In this document: positions 27,021 to 36,400 of the stretch, one piece after another
Layout: every line of letters begins with the position of its first letter
How positions within the stretch are numbered: position 1 is the stretch's first letter
Assembly: GCA_030655515.1 (NCBI GenBank)
Contig: JAURVI010000045.1
Span: 86,640-150,639, forward strand
Source: Polaromonas sp.
GTDB taxonomy: Bacteria > Pseudomonadota > Gammaproteobacteria > Burkholderiales > Burkholderiaceae_C
Length of the DNA: 64,000 nt
Reading direction: 5' to 3'
Notes under the pieces: generated by a model
Database searches by the model: none
Told to the model about the DNA's origin: nothing
Seen by the model: the letters and a program-made list of their open reading frames with translations, nothing else
Program-made: the position numbers and the translations under genes

Positions 27021-28100
27021 TTAGCCTCCTGATCCGGCGTTACTGTAAAGATAGCTGTTGATGCCAGCCCAGTAATCTTGATCCTGCTTTTTGTTCAGCA
27101 ACTGGTTCCACTGGTAGGCATTGGTCGCGTCCGCAATTCCACCGCTCAAGGCGTTCGCGCTACCAACCATTCCGGCAGACTGCGCGTTGCCTGCGGCGAG
27201 TTGGTTACTGGCGATGTTGTTCGCAGTCGAAATTCCAGCCGCACCAACTCCGGCCGCTGCGTTTTGGCCTTGCTGGGATGGGCCAGACAGGAAGTTGTAG
27301 ATCTGCCGCTTGCCCGCCATGTCGCGGTTGTAGAGATTGTTTTGCTCTGTCAGGTTGCGGTTGTACGCGTCCCCGGTGTATGTGTTGGCCGTTTGAGCGC
27401 CGAAGCGTGTCAAAGCCTTGAGAGCAGCGCCAGAGCCGTAATTTCCGCCACTTGCTGCGCGTGCGTTGATCTGATTCAGTCCGGTATCGAGCGCAGTTTT
27501 GAAAGTGTTCTGAAAAACAAGGTCGTTATTCAGATCTTCCTGCGTGAACTGCTTGTAAGCTGGCGCAGGGGTAAGGAGCGATCCGTAGGCGTCCGGACCA
27601 GTCTCCGCTGTCGCGGCTGGCTGGTTGGCCTGACTGGCTTGGTATGCAGCAGTACGCGCCGCGTTCTCAGAATCCATGATGGAACGGACAGTTGCGTCCA
27701 CATCGGCCTGCCGTGTTCGACCAGACGCAACGGATTCTTCCAAAGTTCCGCCGATGCCCAGCGGGTTTGTGTTCGCGTAGTTTCGTGCTGCGATCTGGTA
27801 AGCCTCGGCTTCTGTCATCAGGCCGGGCACGCCTGTGCCGTTGGAGGTGCCAGGATTTACCCTAAGGCCCAGACGGCGGAGCAGTTCGTTTTGAGCCAGT
27901 CCCCCACCACTAGTCCACGGCATGAGGTCTTGGCGCTGTTGCTTGCGTGCGGCCTCTTGCGTGGCGCTGGCTTCTCGCGCAGCAGCGCTTTGGGCGTCTG
28001 CCGCATCTCCTGCCGCATCGCCGGCCATCAACCCGCCCACTACGGGTGCGGCAACTGCACCAACCAGAGCGGCAGCGCCCGCTGATAGTCCAAATGCCAT
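27021..28100 (-). CDS. DNA transfer/ejection protein, P22 gp7 position
   Basis: Protein of 359 residues with an N-terminal hydrophobic segment (GAAALVGAVAAPVVGGLMAG, about 8-27), then an Ala/Gln-rich helical region (about 30-55) and an Asn/Gln/Gly-rich C-terminal part. This architecture resembles phage proteins annotated as DNA transfer protein p32. It probably leaves the virion through the portal early in infection. Confidence 0.7.
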   Translation of the reverse strand: MAFGLSAGAAALVGAVAAPVVGGLMAGDAAGDAADAQSAAAREASATQEAARKQQRQDLMPWTSGGGLAQNELLRRLGLRVNPGTSNGTGVPGLMTEAEAYQIAARNYANTNPLGIGGTLEESVASGRTRQADVDATVRSIMDSENAARTAAYQASQANQPAATAETGPDAYGSLLTPAPAYKQFTQEDLNNDLVFQNTFKTALDTGLNQINARAASGGNYGSGAALKALTRFGAQTANTYTGDAYNRNLTEQNNLYNRDMAGKRQIYNFLSGPSQQGQNAAAGVGAAGISTANNIASNQLAAGNAQSAGMVGSANALSGGIADATNAYQWNQLLNKKQDQDYWAGINSYLYSNAGSGG

Positions 28101-28580
28101 TTAGGCCTCCAATTCCGTTAATTTGTTTGCCAGGAGCTGCGCGTTATGACTTCCGCCCAGCAGCTCGCAGGCCTTCGATTCGGTGAACATTTCCACCAGC
28201 TTTTCGGGGTCGGTTTCGTCCGTGGGGTTTGGAAGAAAGTTGGTCCAAACCGAGTCTTCAAGGGCCGTTGCCGCGTTCTTTGCCCCAGGCTTGACGGTCA
28301 GCGTGTAGGGGGCAGTGATTTCGATGGGGCCGCTGTCTGTAGCCAGCACAATCCGGCCTTTTGACAGAACCGCGAGGTTTTCGACCTTGTGCACAGCCCC
28401 GACAAGAACGGTCCCAGCGGGTAAGGTGATTTCTCTGGCATACATCCCGGGCGCGAAGTACTCACGCACCGGGCAGTCAATTTGTGGAACGGACTGCATC
28501 GCCTCTTGCAATCGCTCAGCTTTTTGACGCGCCGATCCCGGCCTGACTGGTTTCGTCAGGCTGAAGCTGTAACTAACCAT
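28101..28580 (-). CDS. Hypothetical phage structural-region protein, cupin-like beta fold
   Basis: Protein of 159 residues. The middle part (REYFAPGMYAREITLPAGTV... IVLATDSGPIEI) has the beta-strand and glycine pattern of small cupin-like barrels. The ATG at 28580 overlaps the previous stop (TGATG). It lies between gp10-like and ejection genes; the role is unknown. Confidence 0.65.
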   Translation of the reverse strand: MVSYSFSLTKPVRPGSARQKAERLQEAMQSVPQIDCPVREYFAPGMYAREITLPAGTVLVGAVHKVENLAVLSKGRIVLATDSGPIEITAPYTLTVKPGAKNAATALEDSVWTNFLPNPTDETDPEKLVEMFTESKACELLGGSHNAQLLANKLTELEA

Positions 28581-28840
28581 CAAACCGCGCTACCTGCACC
28601 GTTGTGCCAAACCACCACCCCTGCGGTGATGGAGTGCACCCACACCGGATAACCTAGAGTCGTGTCATAGAACTGCCTACCGATCCAAAGTCCAGAACTA
28701 GGACGACTTGCCGTAGGACCTGACTGCCGCATTGCGCCTACAAGTTGATCCACCCAGTTAAGCCAGGCATTCCAACCGGGCGTTAGTTTTCCCTGTGCAT
28801 CCTGTACGCCTGATGTGGGGCGGCCGACTGGATCAGCCAC
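28580..28840 (-). CDS. Small phage structural protein, unknown
   Basis: Protein of 86 residues. The C-terminal part (GLWIGRQFYDTTLGYPVWVH) resembles a short beta module often found at the ends of phage tail or fibre proteins. It overlaps the gp10-like gene by 8 bases. Probably a virion component. Confidence 0.65.
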   Translation of the reverse strand: MADPVGRPTSGVQDAQGKLTPGWNAWLNWVDQLVGAMRQSGPTASRPSSGLWIGRQFYDTTLGYPVWVHSITAGVVVWHNGAGSAV

Positions 28841-30245
28841 GGCGCCCCCATGCCCCGATGAATGTCACGTTGACGGGATCTGAGACGCGAAATTTGAAGG
28901 TCCACACGCCGGATTCAGCGCTGCGGCCAAGCCTGCGGAACGTCGCCCGCCCTCGATAGGCGCCCATCGCGCCAATGTCGGCCCAGCGCTCATTTCCCCA
29001 AGTCTTGCCGCCGTCCTTGCTGACTTGCATCATCAATTGCGGATTCACACCTTGGCCTGTCGTGGTCCCTACGCCCATTTCCATATCAATCCAGATTTCT
29101 GCAAAGCGAGAGACATTCCCGGTCATCAGATGGCGCCCGATGAATTGCCGGGCAATTGTTGCGCCGTTGTCGGTCAGTGCGTCCGGGTCGAACAGGTAGG
29201 TATTGCCTGTTTCGTAATCTGTGACGTAGCTGCGGTTCTGGTGATTGACTTGAAGTTCTGCGCGGTGCCGGCCGCCGCTGGATTCAGCCTTGGGCCAATC
29301 ACCTGTACGACCGTCAAACCGCCAGGACACGTTCTCAGCGGTGAAATTGAGCTGGTAAAAGCTGTGGCCCTCGTGCCGGAAAGAAAAGCCCGTTGCGCTC
29401 TCTATGCCTGTGTAGGCAGAAAGCAGCGTTTCAATGTCCGGGTTGGAAACGACTTGCAGCGTGTACCCGCTCAAGGTGCAAACTTGCACACCGCCCAGCC
29501 TGCTTTTGCACAGGAAAATCAGCGACTGGTCGAACTTGTCCAGCGAGTTGCGCGCAGCCAGTCCAAATTCAATTGCAGCGGCACCGATCCGGCCAAAAGC
29601 CGCATCATCAGAGTTTGTCGGGCCTGCAAAGCCGGTCGTGAACTCTCCGAACAACACCAACTGCCCGTTATCAGCGATGACACGGACGAGGTTGTCCGGG
29701 TTGCTTTCTTCTGTCGCAAAATCCAGCGCATCCCAGCTCGTGCCGTCGTTGATGGCTGACCAGTAATACTGCCCAGTGCCTGCAAAGGTGCAAACGAACC
29801 GCAAATTCAGGAACGTGACCGATGTAGGGTTCGCCGGGAAACCAGGGTCCGTGATCTGCGCAAAAACATCGGTTGCGAGGGTCAGGATGTAACCGGCCGT
29901 GCCGTCCACAATCATCAACTGCGTGCCGTTGTCGATCATGTCCACCAAGCCGCCAGAGGTCAGCAAGGTGCCAAGGCTGGTCTGCGTGCCGTCGTTGGCC
30001 TCTTTCCACAGCTTGTCCCGATTCACGTAGTATTTGAAGTCGCCGTGGCTCCATGCACCACGGCAGGGATTTGCCCCGTAGTTGCTCTGCGCGGTCAGGC
30101 CGGGCATGCAATACATCGTGATCTTCCCGCCGCGCTCGCCATCGGGCGAGATTTCGCTGTACAGGTTGACGCGCTCTTGATCCGTTACTGACGGCGCACG
30201 GCTTTTGTTACTCAGTCCAAAGAGCGGGATTGGGGTGAGGTCCAT
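28833..30245 (-). CDS. P22 gp10-like packaged-DNA stabilization/tail hub protein
   Basis: Protein of 470 residues. The start DLTPIPLFGLSNKSRAPSVT and ERVNLYSEISPDGERGGKIT match the pattern of P22 gp10-family proteins, which plug the portal after packaging. The ATG at 30245 overlaps the gp4-like stop in TGATG. A basic C-terminus ends GAWGRRG. Confidence 0.78.
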   Translation of the reverse strand: MDLTPIPLFGLSNKSRAPSVTDQERVNLYSEISPDGERGGKITMYCMPGLTAQSNYGANPCRGAWSHGDFKYYVNRDKLWKEANDGTQTSLGTLLTSGGLVDMIDNGTQLMIVDGTAGYILTLATDVFAQITDPGFPANPTSVTFLNLRFVCTFAGTGQYYWSAINDGTSWDALDFATEESNPDNLVRVIADNGQLVLFGEFTTGFAGPTNSDDAAFGRIGAAAIEFGLAARNSLDKFDQSLIFLCKSRLGGVQVCTLSGYTLQVVSNPDIETLLSAYTGIESATGFSFRHEGHSFYQLNFTAENVSWRFDGRTGDWPKAESSGGRHRAELQVNHQNRSYVTDYETGNTYLFDPDALTDNGATIARQFIGRHLMTGNVSRFAEIWIDMEMGVGTTTGQGVNPQLMMQVSKDGGKTWGNERWADIGAMGAYRGRATFRRLGRSAESGVWTFKFRVSDPVNVTFIGAWGRRG

Positions 30246-31198
30246 CAATAATCATCCGGACAGCTTTGATACGAAGCCGTGCTGTTCTCGGGATAGGCGT
30301 TTTTTGCCATCGCCAGAGACTCTTTCAGGATCAACGGCAGGCCCGTCGGGACGCTTACCTGGAAAACCGGGCACAAATCAAACGCAAGTTGAGCGGATAG
30401 CGGGCGAAACCACTCAGCCGGCAGGTCCACATCGTCATTTGCGGCGCTGAAATCCTCGATGTAGGACAAATACGTCATGCGCAACACATCTGTTGCGTCA
30501 TCTGGCGCGCAGTCGGTGTAAATCTTGGCGTTTGTTCGTGCGGCCTCGAAATACAGGCCAGCCACGCTTCCATTTGTTGACTTGTCCGGGATAGCCTCGT
30601 ACTCCTGCACCGACAATTGCGGATCGACGGGCGTGTCGTTTCCGCTTGTGTCCCTGCGCACACAGGTCACAATCTCAAACGGGCGGCGCAGCTTGGTTGT
30701 GTAGGCGTAAACCTTGTTACCCGATGCCGCCGCCGATGGCAGGGCTGTCGTCAGCGTCACCACGGCACCCGCAGGCGCTCCGTTGATGGTCGTCCAGTGG
30801 AAAGCCCCCGTGTCCAGCAGTACGCCCATGTACATCGCCGTGGAAAGGGACGCTGCACTGGAAACTGTGACGGACCCGGCCAGTGCGGCACCATTTGCCG
30901 CCAGCGATATATCTACATAGCTCTCAGTCGCGTTGTCGCCAGATGGTCCGAGGCTGTAGACCGTCTGGTCTTTTTGCAGAAAAACGTATCCTTTGCGACG
31001 TGTCCACAGCTTCAAGCCAGGCGCGAAATCAATGTTTGCAGTCCATTGCTTGATGATCATGTTCAGTTTGCGCCGGCACGTCACGACATCCTCAGCACGA
31101 AGTGCATCCAACGGGTCTTTGCAGCCGATGGTTTCCATGGCGTCCGTCATGATGTCCAACTCGTTGACGGAGTACGTCACTGTGCCGCTTGTAGCCAT
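30245..31198 (-). CDS. P22 gp4-like tail accessory/head-completion protein
   Basis: Protein of 317 residues. The start at 31198 (MATSGTVTYSVNELD) overlaps the preceding stop (TAATG). DIMTDAMETIGCKDPLDAL followed by CRRKLNMIIKQWTANIDF and the C-terminal LSAQLAFDLCPVF... LAMAKNAYPE resemble the gp4 family that seals the portal and carries gp10. It directly precedes the gp10-like gene, the P22 order. Confidence 0.75.
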   Translation of the reverse strand: MATSGTVTYSVNELDIMTDAMETIGCKDPLDALRAEDVVTCRRKLNMIIKQWTANIDFAPGLKLWTRRKGYVFLQKDQTVYSLGPSGDNATESYVDISLAANGAALAGSVTVSSAASLSTAMYMGVLLDTGAFHWTTINGAPAGAVVTLTTALPSAAASGNKVYAYTTKLRRPFEIVTCVRRDTSGNDTPVDPQLSVQEYEAIPDKSTNGSVAGLYFEAARTNAKIYTDCAPDDATDVLRMTYLSYIEDFSAANDDVDLPAEWFRPLSAQLAFDLCPVFQVSVPTGLPLILKESLAMAKNAYPENSTASYQSCPDDY

Positions 31199-32724
31199 TA
31201 CGCCTCCATCAGTTCTTTGTATGCGTCCCAAACCATGTCTAGGCTGATATCAGCCTGACACTGGGCAACGCCGGTTTTTTGGTCTTTGTTGCAGTGCTCA
31301 AACCCGTAATGCATCTGGTGGCACGGGAAGCAATGCGTCTGGGGCTCCATCGCCCTTGTATTCACCCAGTACTTCGTCAGGTTGTCGGGGCTTGAATGCG
31401 AGAGGAAGATGATCTTTGGCATTGGCATGTGCCCTGCCGCGTTCAGCACGCCGGTTTCAGGGCCGACCACAATGTCGGCCACGTCAAGCAGGGCCAGCGT
31501 TTCACGAATCGTGTACTTGCCAGCCTTGCGGATTACCCTGGGTTCGCTCTCCCAGCCCATTTCAAGCATCTGGCTCATGTCGTCGCCCACCGTGACGATG
31601 CGCATTTCTTCGTTCCTAAGCAGCAACCTAGCGAAGAAACCGTCCATGTGGGGCCACACCTTGTGAACGGAAGAACCTGACAAAGCGAACAGGACGACCT
31701 TTTCACCACCCCATGACTTGCGCTCTTTGCGCGCCCACGCCTTCTCTTCGTCAGTCGCGTAAAACTTGGGCTGTGGCGGCATCGGAACACCGGCCAGGTC
31801 GTGCGCAAACTCGAAATAGTTGCCGTTCAGATACTTTCGGCGCAGGTTGATCGGCCACTTGTGGTTCGACCGGCCCGGAAGGGCGAGCCATGTGCCCTCC
31901 ACGCTTTCAGACAGATTGATGAACTTGTCAAATTTCTTGGCCTCGTGCTCCCAAAACACGGAAAGTTGCTCGTTTGGAACCTGGTCGGTGTCTTGCAGAA
32001 TCACCGCATCAATGTGCGGGTCGTGCTTCACAACATCCCAGCCTCTTGGGGTTGCATACAACGTTATGTGGTAGCCCTGCGCCTTTAGTCCAGGAAGAAT
32101 GCTGGACGCCTGAATCAGGTCGCCAAATGCTCCATAGCGCACGATGGCGGCGGTTTTCTTTGGCTTTTCAGCCTTATGGCTGTAGAGGTGCTTGCCATCG
32201 GTACGCTTCTTGTAGACCTGAAAAAAGCTGTACTCGCTGCCTTCATTGCGGTCTTCATTGCGCGCCAAGTCCCAGCCACCAATCGACAGCATCGCGTCAA
32301 CAATGTCCTGAGGCGTGAAGTCGTGCTTATGGTCGGGGTTGGCGCCCTTCTTTCCCACATTCGGGTAAAAATCCTTGTGGGGCAGGTATAGAACCATGTA
32401 CCCGTTCGGCTTGATGAGCCTCCACCACTCTTTAAGCGCCGATTTGTAGTCCTCGATGTGCTCTAGCAAATGGGAGCTAAAAACAAAATCAAACGCCGCG
32501 CTGCCAAACATTGGAAGACGCTCGCAGGTATCGACCACCACATCGGGCTTCATCGAAATGTCAAATAGCTGCGTGTCTTTGTAATTGTCTACGCCGATGA
32601 AATGCGGGAAACCCTTGCTGGGTCCGCAACCTAGATCCAGTCCGCGTCCGCGCGTGTAGGGGACCAGCTCCCAAACAATTTTCCCGGACTCGTTGCATTC
32701 GGGGGTATCAGGCCGCCAAACCAT
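31198..32724 (-). CDS. Methyltransferase-GT9 (heptosyltransferase-like) fusion protein
   Basis: Two-domain protein of 508 residues. The N-terminal 160 residues form a SAM-dependent methyltransferase: GRGLDLGCGPSKG (motif I, about 26-38), an FVFSSHLLEHI block and a WWRLIKPNGYMVLYLPH segment. The C-terminal part (about 185-508) looks like glycosyltransferase family 9: VRYGAFGDLIQASSILPGL, FALSGSSVHKVWP, VVGPETGVLNAAG, and a Cys-rich end (HCFPCHQ...CN...CQ) as in LPS heptosyltransferases. AAGGAG 9 bases upstream supports the ATG at 32724. It is embedded in the virion-gene operon beside a GT2 gene, so virion protein or host surface glycans could be the target. Confidence 0.82.
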   Translation of the reverse strand: MVWRPDTPECNESGKIVWELVPYTRGRGLDLGCGPSKGFPHFIGVDNYKDTQLFDISMKPDVVVDTCERLPMFGSAAFDFVFSSHLLEHIEDYKSALKEWWRLIKPNGYMVLYLPHKDFYPNVGKKGANPDHKHDFTPQDIVDAMLSIGGWDLARNEDRNEGSEYSFFQVYKKRTDGKHLYSHKAEKPKKTAAIVRYGAFGDLIQASSILPGLKAQGYHITLYATPRGWDVVKHDPHIDAVILQDTDQVPNEQLSVFWEHEAKKFDKFINLSESVEGTWLALPGRSNHKWPINLRRKYLNGNYFEFAHDLAGVPMPPQPKFYATDEEKAWARKERKSWGGEKVVLFALSGSSVHKVWPHMDGFFARLLLRNEEMRIVTVGDDMSQMLEMGWESEPRVIRKAGKYTIRETLALLDVADIVVGPETGVLNAAGHMPMPKIIFLSHSSPDNLTKYWVNTRAMEPQTHCFPCHQMHYGFEHCNKDQKTGVAQCQADISLDMVWDAYKELMEA

Positions 32725-32737
32725 GTATGGTTTCTCC

Positions 32738-33742
32738 TTAGATATAGGTTGATGGATAGGTAAACGGCGTCGCCTCAGCACACAATTTCTCCATGCTGCC
32801 GACTAACTCCATTCCTCTGTCGCACACGTCGCAGTAGTCATCCAGCGTTTTGCGGAACTTCTGCGCAGTGGGCCGGATGTCACCCTCAAACATCCCGGCC
32901 AGGAATTCAATCTCCGCCCACTTTGCATCACTCAACTTGGTTGATGTGTTGATGGTCTCCGTCCAAAATGCGTGCATGCACTTCGCAACAAAACTTCCAC
33001 TCAGGTATCGGAAAAACTCAGGCGGCAACGTGGCCGGAAGGATTCCATCGGACTGCAACAGCTTTAGCCCCGCTGAAACTGCCGCATACTTCATGACCGT
33101 CCCGTTAGCGTTCCAGCGTTCTATGGTGTCCGGCGTCTGTTCTTCGTCTTGCAGCCCGACAATCGGCGCATCAACCAGCACCGCTTTGCGGGCATGGAAA
33201 CCCTCTAGGGCGGCAAGCGACTGGGGGAAGGCGCTTAATCCATAAACGCCAAGCCGAGGCCCCGCCATAACGGCGCGCATCGGTTCGGTGCGAAAAATGT
33301 TTCCAGACATGAACCCCGTCATGTCGATCCAGCCGATGGACTTGCATAGCTCCAGCAATGTCCCCGGATAGATGCTCTTTTCAGCTCCTGCTCTTGTGCT
33401 TTCGGTGACGTGAATAAATTCCACGTCCGTGTGCAACAGTGGAAACAACGAATCAAAATCAAGCAGCCGATCGTCATCGCCAAACGTCCATGTCCAGGGC
33501 TGTGTCGCCATGCTTATGGCGTTGGCGTAGGACTGCTCGAAAGGTAAATTTGTGGCACCAGTCGAAACCCGAACCGGGTATTTCATGGATGCCTCTTGCA
33601 AGACCTCAATCGTGTGGTCCGTCGATCCGTTGTTGAATACGCAAATGTCCACCGGATAGCCCTTGGTGGCTTCTCCGATGGACTCCAAGCAGAGCCGTAG
33701 CTTTTCAGCGCGGTTCCACGTTGGAATGCAGAACGACAGCAT
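32738..33742 (-). CDS. Family 2 (GT-A) glycosyltransferase
   Basis: Protein of 334 residues. The start at 33742 (MLSFCIPTWNRAEKL) overlaps the upstream stop in TGATG. FNNGSTDHT (about 36) and WTFGDDDRLLDF (about 86) are the nucleotide-sugar and metal-binding DXD blocks of GT2 enzymes. There is no membrane span, so it acts in the cytoplasm, perhaps in series with the adjacent GT9-like protein. Confidence 0.83.
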   Translation of the reverse strand: MLSFCIPTWNRAEKLRLCLESIGEATKGYPVDICVFNNGSTDHTIEVLQEASMKYPVRVSTGATNLPFEQSYANAISMATQPWTWTFGDDDRLLDFDSLFPLLHTDVEFIHVTESTRAGAEKSIYPGTLLELCKSIGWIDMTGFMSGNIFRTEPMRAVMAGPRLGVYGLSAFPQSLAALEGFHARKAVLVDAPIVGLQDEEQTPDTIERWNANGTVMKYAAVSAGLKLLQSDGILPATLPPEFFRYLSGSFVAKCMHAFWTETINTSTKLSDAKWAEIEFLAGMFEGDIRPTAQKFRKTLDDYCDVCDRGMELVGSMEKLCAEATPFTYPSTYI

Positions 33743-34137
33743 CAGTCGGTGACAGTTGCACCGGGAGTGATGAGGCATTCATATGTGACGGCGGCAACGC
33801 CGACCACATCAGCGCCATTAAGGCAGGACAAAACGTCACCTTGAGCCAGGGCGGTATTGCCCAAGGTCAGGTTGGTAGTCACGCCAATGGCAGAAGTCCC
33901 CAAAACCACGGACGCGAGCGAAGTGGTTGTGGTGGCAGTCACCTTGTTGATCGTGATTGAGTTGTTGCCAGTACCCGTACCCGCGACGGCCACCGTCACC
34001 TGTGCCGATTTGGCAAGAAGTGCGGTGAAGGCGGCGAATCGGTTGGACTGCAGCGCATTACCGGCGATGGTTTGAGTACCCCCAGTAATGCGCGCCTGAT
34101 ACGCCGGATGGTCGTATGCGTAACTTTCAGTAGCCAT
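33742..34137 (-). CDS. Putative head decoration/fibre protein
   Basis: Protein of 131 residues, rich in Thr, Ala, Val and Gly with no charged core, as in capsid decoration proteins. It follows the coat gene and a hairpin terminator and precedes two glycosyltransferase genes. Its many Thr and Ser residues would make it a plausible acceptor for O-glycosylation; that is inference. Confidence 0.6.
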   Translation of the reverse strand: MATESYAYDHPAYQARITGGTQTIAGNALQSNRFAAFTALLAKSAQVTVAVAGTGTGNNSITINKVTATTTTSLASVVLGTSAIGVTTNLTLGNTALAQGDVLSCLNGADVVGVAAVTYECLITPGATVTD

Positions 34138-34160
34138 GATTTTTCCTTTGAAGAATTGAA

Positions 34161-34180
34161 GAAAGCCCCGAAGGGCTTTC
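34161..34180 (-). terminator. Hairpin terminator/processing site after coat gene
   Basis: Perfect 8-bp inverted repeat GAAAGCCC-(TTCG)-GGGCTTTC with a stable tetraloop on the minus strand, 9 bases after the coat stop. The downstream tract (TTCAATTC) is only moderately T-rich, so partial termination or 3'-end protection of coat mRNA is likely. Confidence 0.65.
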
Positions 34181-34188
34181 GTCTTTGG

Positions 34189-35181
34189 TTAGGCCGCGCT
34201 GTCCCACTTGATGACGCGGGCCTGGTCTTGCGCGGTATGCACCAAACCAAAGCCGTTCAAGCTGTACCACGCCACGCCTTTGGAGCGTCCGTAGTCAGTC
34301 GGGACCTTGGCTCGCACTTCCTCGGGCACCGCAATGCCCTCGGCCACCGTGTCTTCACCGAAGAAGAAAATCCAGTCCGACGCCGCGTTATCCCAGGCGT
34401 CCGCTGTGTTGGTGAACGTGTTGTAAGTCGTTGAGTTCGCAGCACCTCCTTTGACGATGTTGGTTTGCTCGACGTAGCGGCAGCCTTCGTACCGGCCCAC
34501 TTCACCATTCATGATCATGGTCAGGCCGCGATCCGTGTACTGGTGAAGGCTTTCCAGGTTGTTCTTGAAGGTGCGATAGGTCGAAGGCCATGCCAGGGCG
34601 AAATAGTCATCGCCGGTATAAGCCGGGATGTTTCGCTCTTTCATCGTGTCGATGATCGACTTGGCGTGGTCCTTGTTGAAGGCCACGTTGTTCGTCAGCG
34701 TTGCGGTGCCGTTCGTGGTCAGCGTCACGGCTGTGGTGCTGGTGCCGCCCGTGGGAACCACACGCAGAGGGGTGCGGTTGAACTGCTGGTGTGCAGCGCA
34801 ATCCATCACTTTCGTGGTGTCGTTCTTCAGGACTTTCATCACGGTGTCTTTCACCGAGAATTTGCCCAGGTCTTCCAGCTTGCCGCTGTAGGGGATGCTG
34901 TTTCCGTATTCCGTGATCGTCAGGGTGCCCTGAGTGATCGTGAAATTGGATTCAGGCATTGTGTTGGTTTCGGTCAACGCATTGCCCTGTGTAGCGATGT
35001 TGGAAACAACGTCCCATGTGAAGGTGTCACCCTTCTTTTTGCCTTGTTGAGAGGCGTCTTTCACGTCAGCGAACTGACGGAATTTGGTCGTCGTTTGTAC
35101 GGATTGGCGAAGCTCATCAGACAGGTTCAACGAATAGAAGTACCCGCCCAGAGTGTTCACCGCCCAAAGTTGTGAGGACAT
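34189..35181 (-). CDS. Major capsid (coat) protein
   Basis: Protein of 330 residues. The N-terminus SSQLWAVNTLGGYFYSLNLS and the segment GDTFTWDVVSNIATQGNALT resemble N4 gp56/P22 coat-family major capsid proteins. Position directly after the scaffold gene, preceded by GGAAAG, supports the call. It is expected to form the HK97-fold shell. Confidence 0.83.
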   Translation of the reverse strand: MSSQLWAVNTLGGYFYSLNLSDELRQSVQTTTKFRQFADVKDASQQGKKKGDTFTWDVVSNIATQGNALTETNTMPESNFTITQGTLTITEYGNSIPYSGKLEDLGKFSVKDTVMKVLKNDTTKVMDCAAHQQFNRTPLRVVPTGGTSTTAVTLTTNGTATLTNNVAFNKDHAKSIIDTMKERNIPAYTGDDYFALAWPSTYRTFKNNLESLHQYTDRGLTMIMNGEVGRYEGCRYVEQTNIVKGGAANSTTYNTFTNTADAWDNAASDWIFFFGEDTVAEGIAVPEEVRAKVPTDYGRSKGVAWYSLNGFGLVHTAQDQARVIKWDSAA

Positions 35182-35194
35182 GAAGTCTTCCTTT

Positions 35195-36121
35195 CTAGCG
35201 ATTGGTTTGAACTGGCCGGCCTTGGCGGGATGTGCGCATCTTTTCGATTTGCTCAGCCATGGTCAGCACTTTTTGGGGTTGTGGCGTTGGTTGCCGGGTT
35301 CCTGACCCAACCACCGTCACCGTGCCGCGTTTGCGCTCTGTCTTGTCATCGGGAATCGCGGGCGTAGTTCCTCGCGATTTGCCAAGCCATGTCATGACCT
35401 TTTCTCCGTGCGCTTTGTAGGCATTCCAAGGGTCGCCCAATGGGAGCCCCTCAGCCGCCGCCTGCGCCAGACGGTCATTTTCAAGTTGCACCACAAGCTG
35501 ATATGCCAGTGGATCGTCGGCAATTTCCTTAAACTCGACCACGAAGCGGTCTGCAGCCTTTACAGCGTTTTCTTTCCAGAGTTCCTGTTTGACAAGCGTC
35601 CGCAAATCCGGGGTGGCATGTGCGCTGTTTCCGTTTCCATTCGATGCGTCCGAAGATGGCACCTGTTCCTCATTGCCAACGTCCGGGGATGGTTGGCCTT
35701 GTTGCAACAGACTCCGCTCATAGGCCCTTGCCCGATTGAGTGTTTCTGTCGCGTCCTGTAAACGCCGATCTGCCGCACTCTCTTTCTGGAGGGTGCGCCT
35801 TCCAGCGTCGATCAGTTGGTCGCGCTTGACTTTTACCTCTTGCCCATCAACAACGATGGCAATCAGGTCGTCTTCAGGCGCTGGTTTTGGTTGTTCTGCA
35901 GCGGCCTCGGCAGGCGCGTCGTCTTGCGCGTCATCTGCCTCTACCGTTTCCCGCTTTCTTTCCAGCGGACTGGTCTGGCCGGTTTCTTCGTCAAACGCCA
36001 CCAAGTCCTCGCTATAGGCTGCGTCCACGTTTTTGGCAATTTGGTTCATTGCGGACGTTCTCGCGCTGTATGCTGGCTTGAAGTCATCCGCGCCCGTTTG
36101 GGTAGCGTCTTTGTCTGACAT
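35195..36121 (-). CDS. Capsid scaffold protein
   Basis: Protein of 308 residues, highly acidic and rich in Ala, Glu and Gln with predicted long helices (about 95-145) and a basic C-terminal end (MRTSRQGRPVQTNR), the usual coat-binding tail of scaffolds. It lies between portal and coat genes as in P22-like phages. Expected to be absent from mature virions. Confidence 0.78.
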   Translation of the reverse strand: MSDKDATQTGADDFKPAYSARTSAMNQIAKNVDAAYSEDLVAFDEETGQTSPLERKRETVEADDAQDDAPAEAAAEQPKPAPEDDLIAIVVDGQEVKVKRDQLIDAGRRTLQKESAADRRLQDATETLNRARAYERSLLQQGQPSPDVGNEEQVPSSDASNGNGNSAHATPDLRTLVKQELWKENAVKAADRFVVEFKEIADDPLAYQLVVQLENDRLAQAAAEGLPLGDPWNAYKAHGEKVMTWLGKSRGTTPAIPDDKTERKRGTVTVVGSGTRQPTPQPQKVLTMAEQIEKMRTSRQGRPVQTNR

Positions 36122-36130
36122 GAATATCCT

Positions 36131-36400
36131 TTAGTCGTGGTTTTCAGATAGGACGGCTTCTGCCGCATTGCCGTTGTTCACAAGCTCCACCAACCAAGAC
36201 TTGAAGGACTTGGCGCGGTAGATTTGGTTTTGAAGCTCCTGAATGCGTCGCCTGCGCCACGGAGACACGCGGCTCAGCAGCTCCTGCGCTTCGTCAATTT
36301 CCTGCTCGCACCGGCCCAGCACATAGCGGCCAATGTCGGAGCCCATGAATTCCTCGGCATCCCTGCCCAGCACGGCCTCAGCCATCAAAAGATCACGCAT
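36131..36400 (-). CDS. Small phage protein between portal and scaffold
   Basis: Protein of 89 residues, helical, with a basic centre (SPWRRRRIQELQNQIYRAKS). It starts in a 1-base overlap with the portal stop. No motif recognised; a small head-assembly role is possible from position. Confidence 0.68.
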   Translation of the reverse strand: MRDLLMAEAVLGRDAEEFMGSDIGRYVLGRCEQEIDEAQELLSRVSPWRRRRIQELQNQIYRAKSFKSWLVELVNNGNAAEAVLSENHD

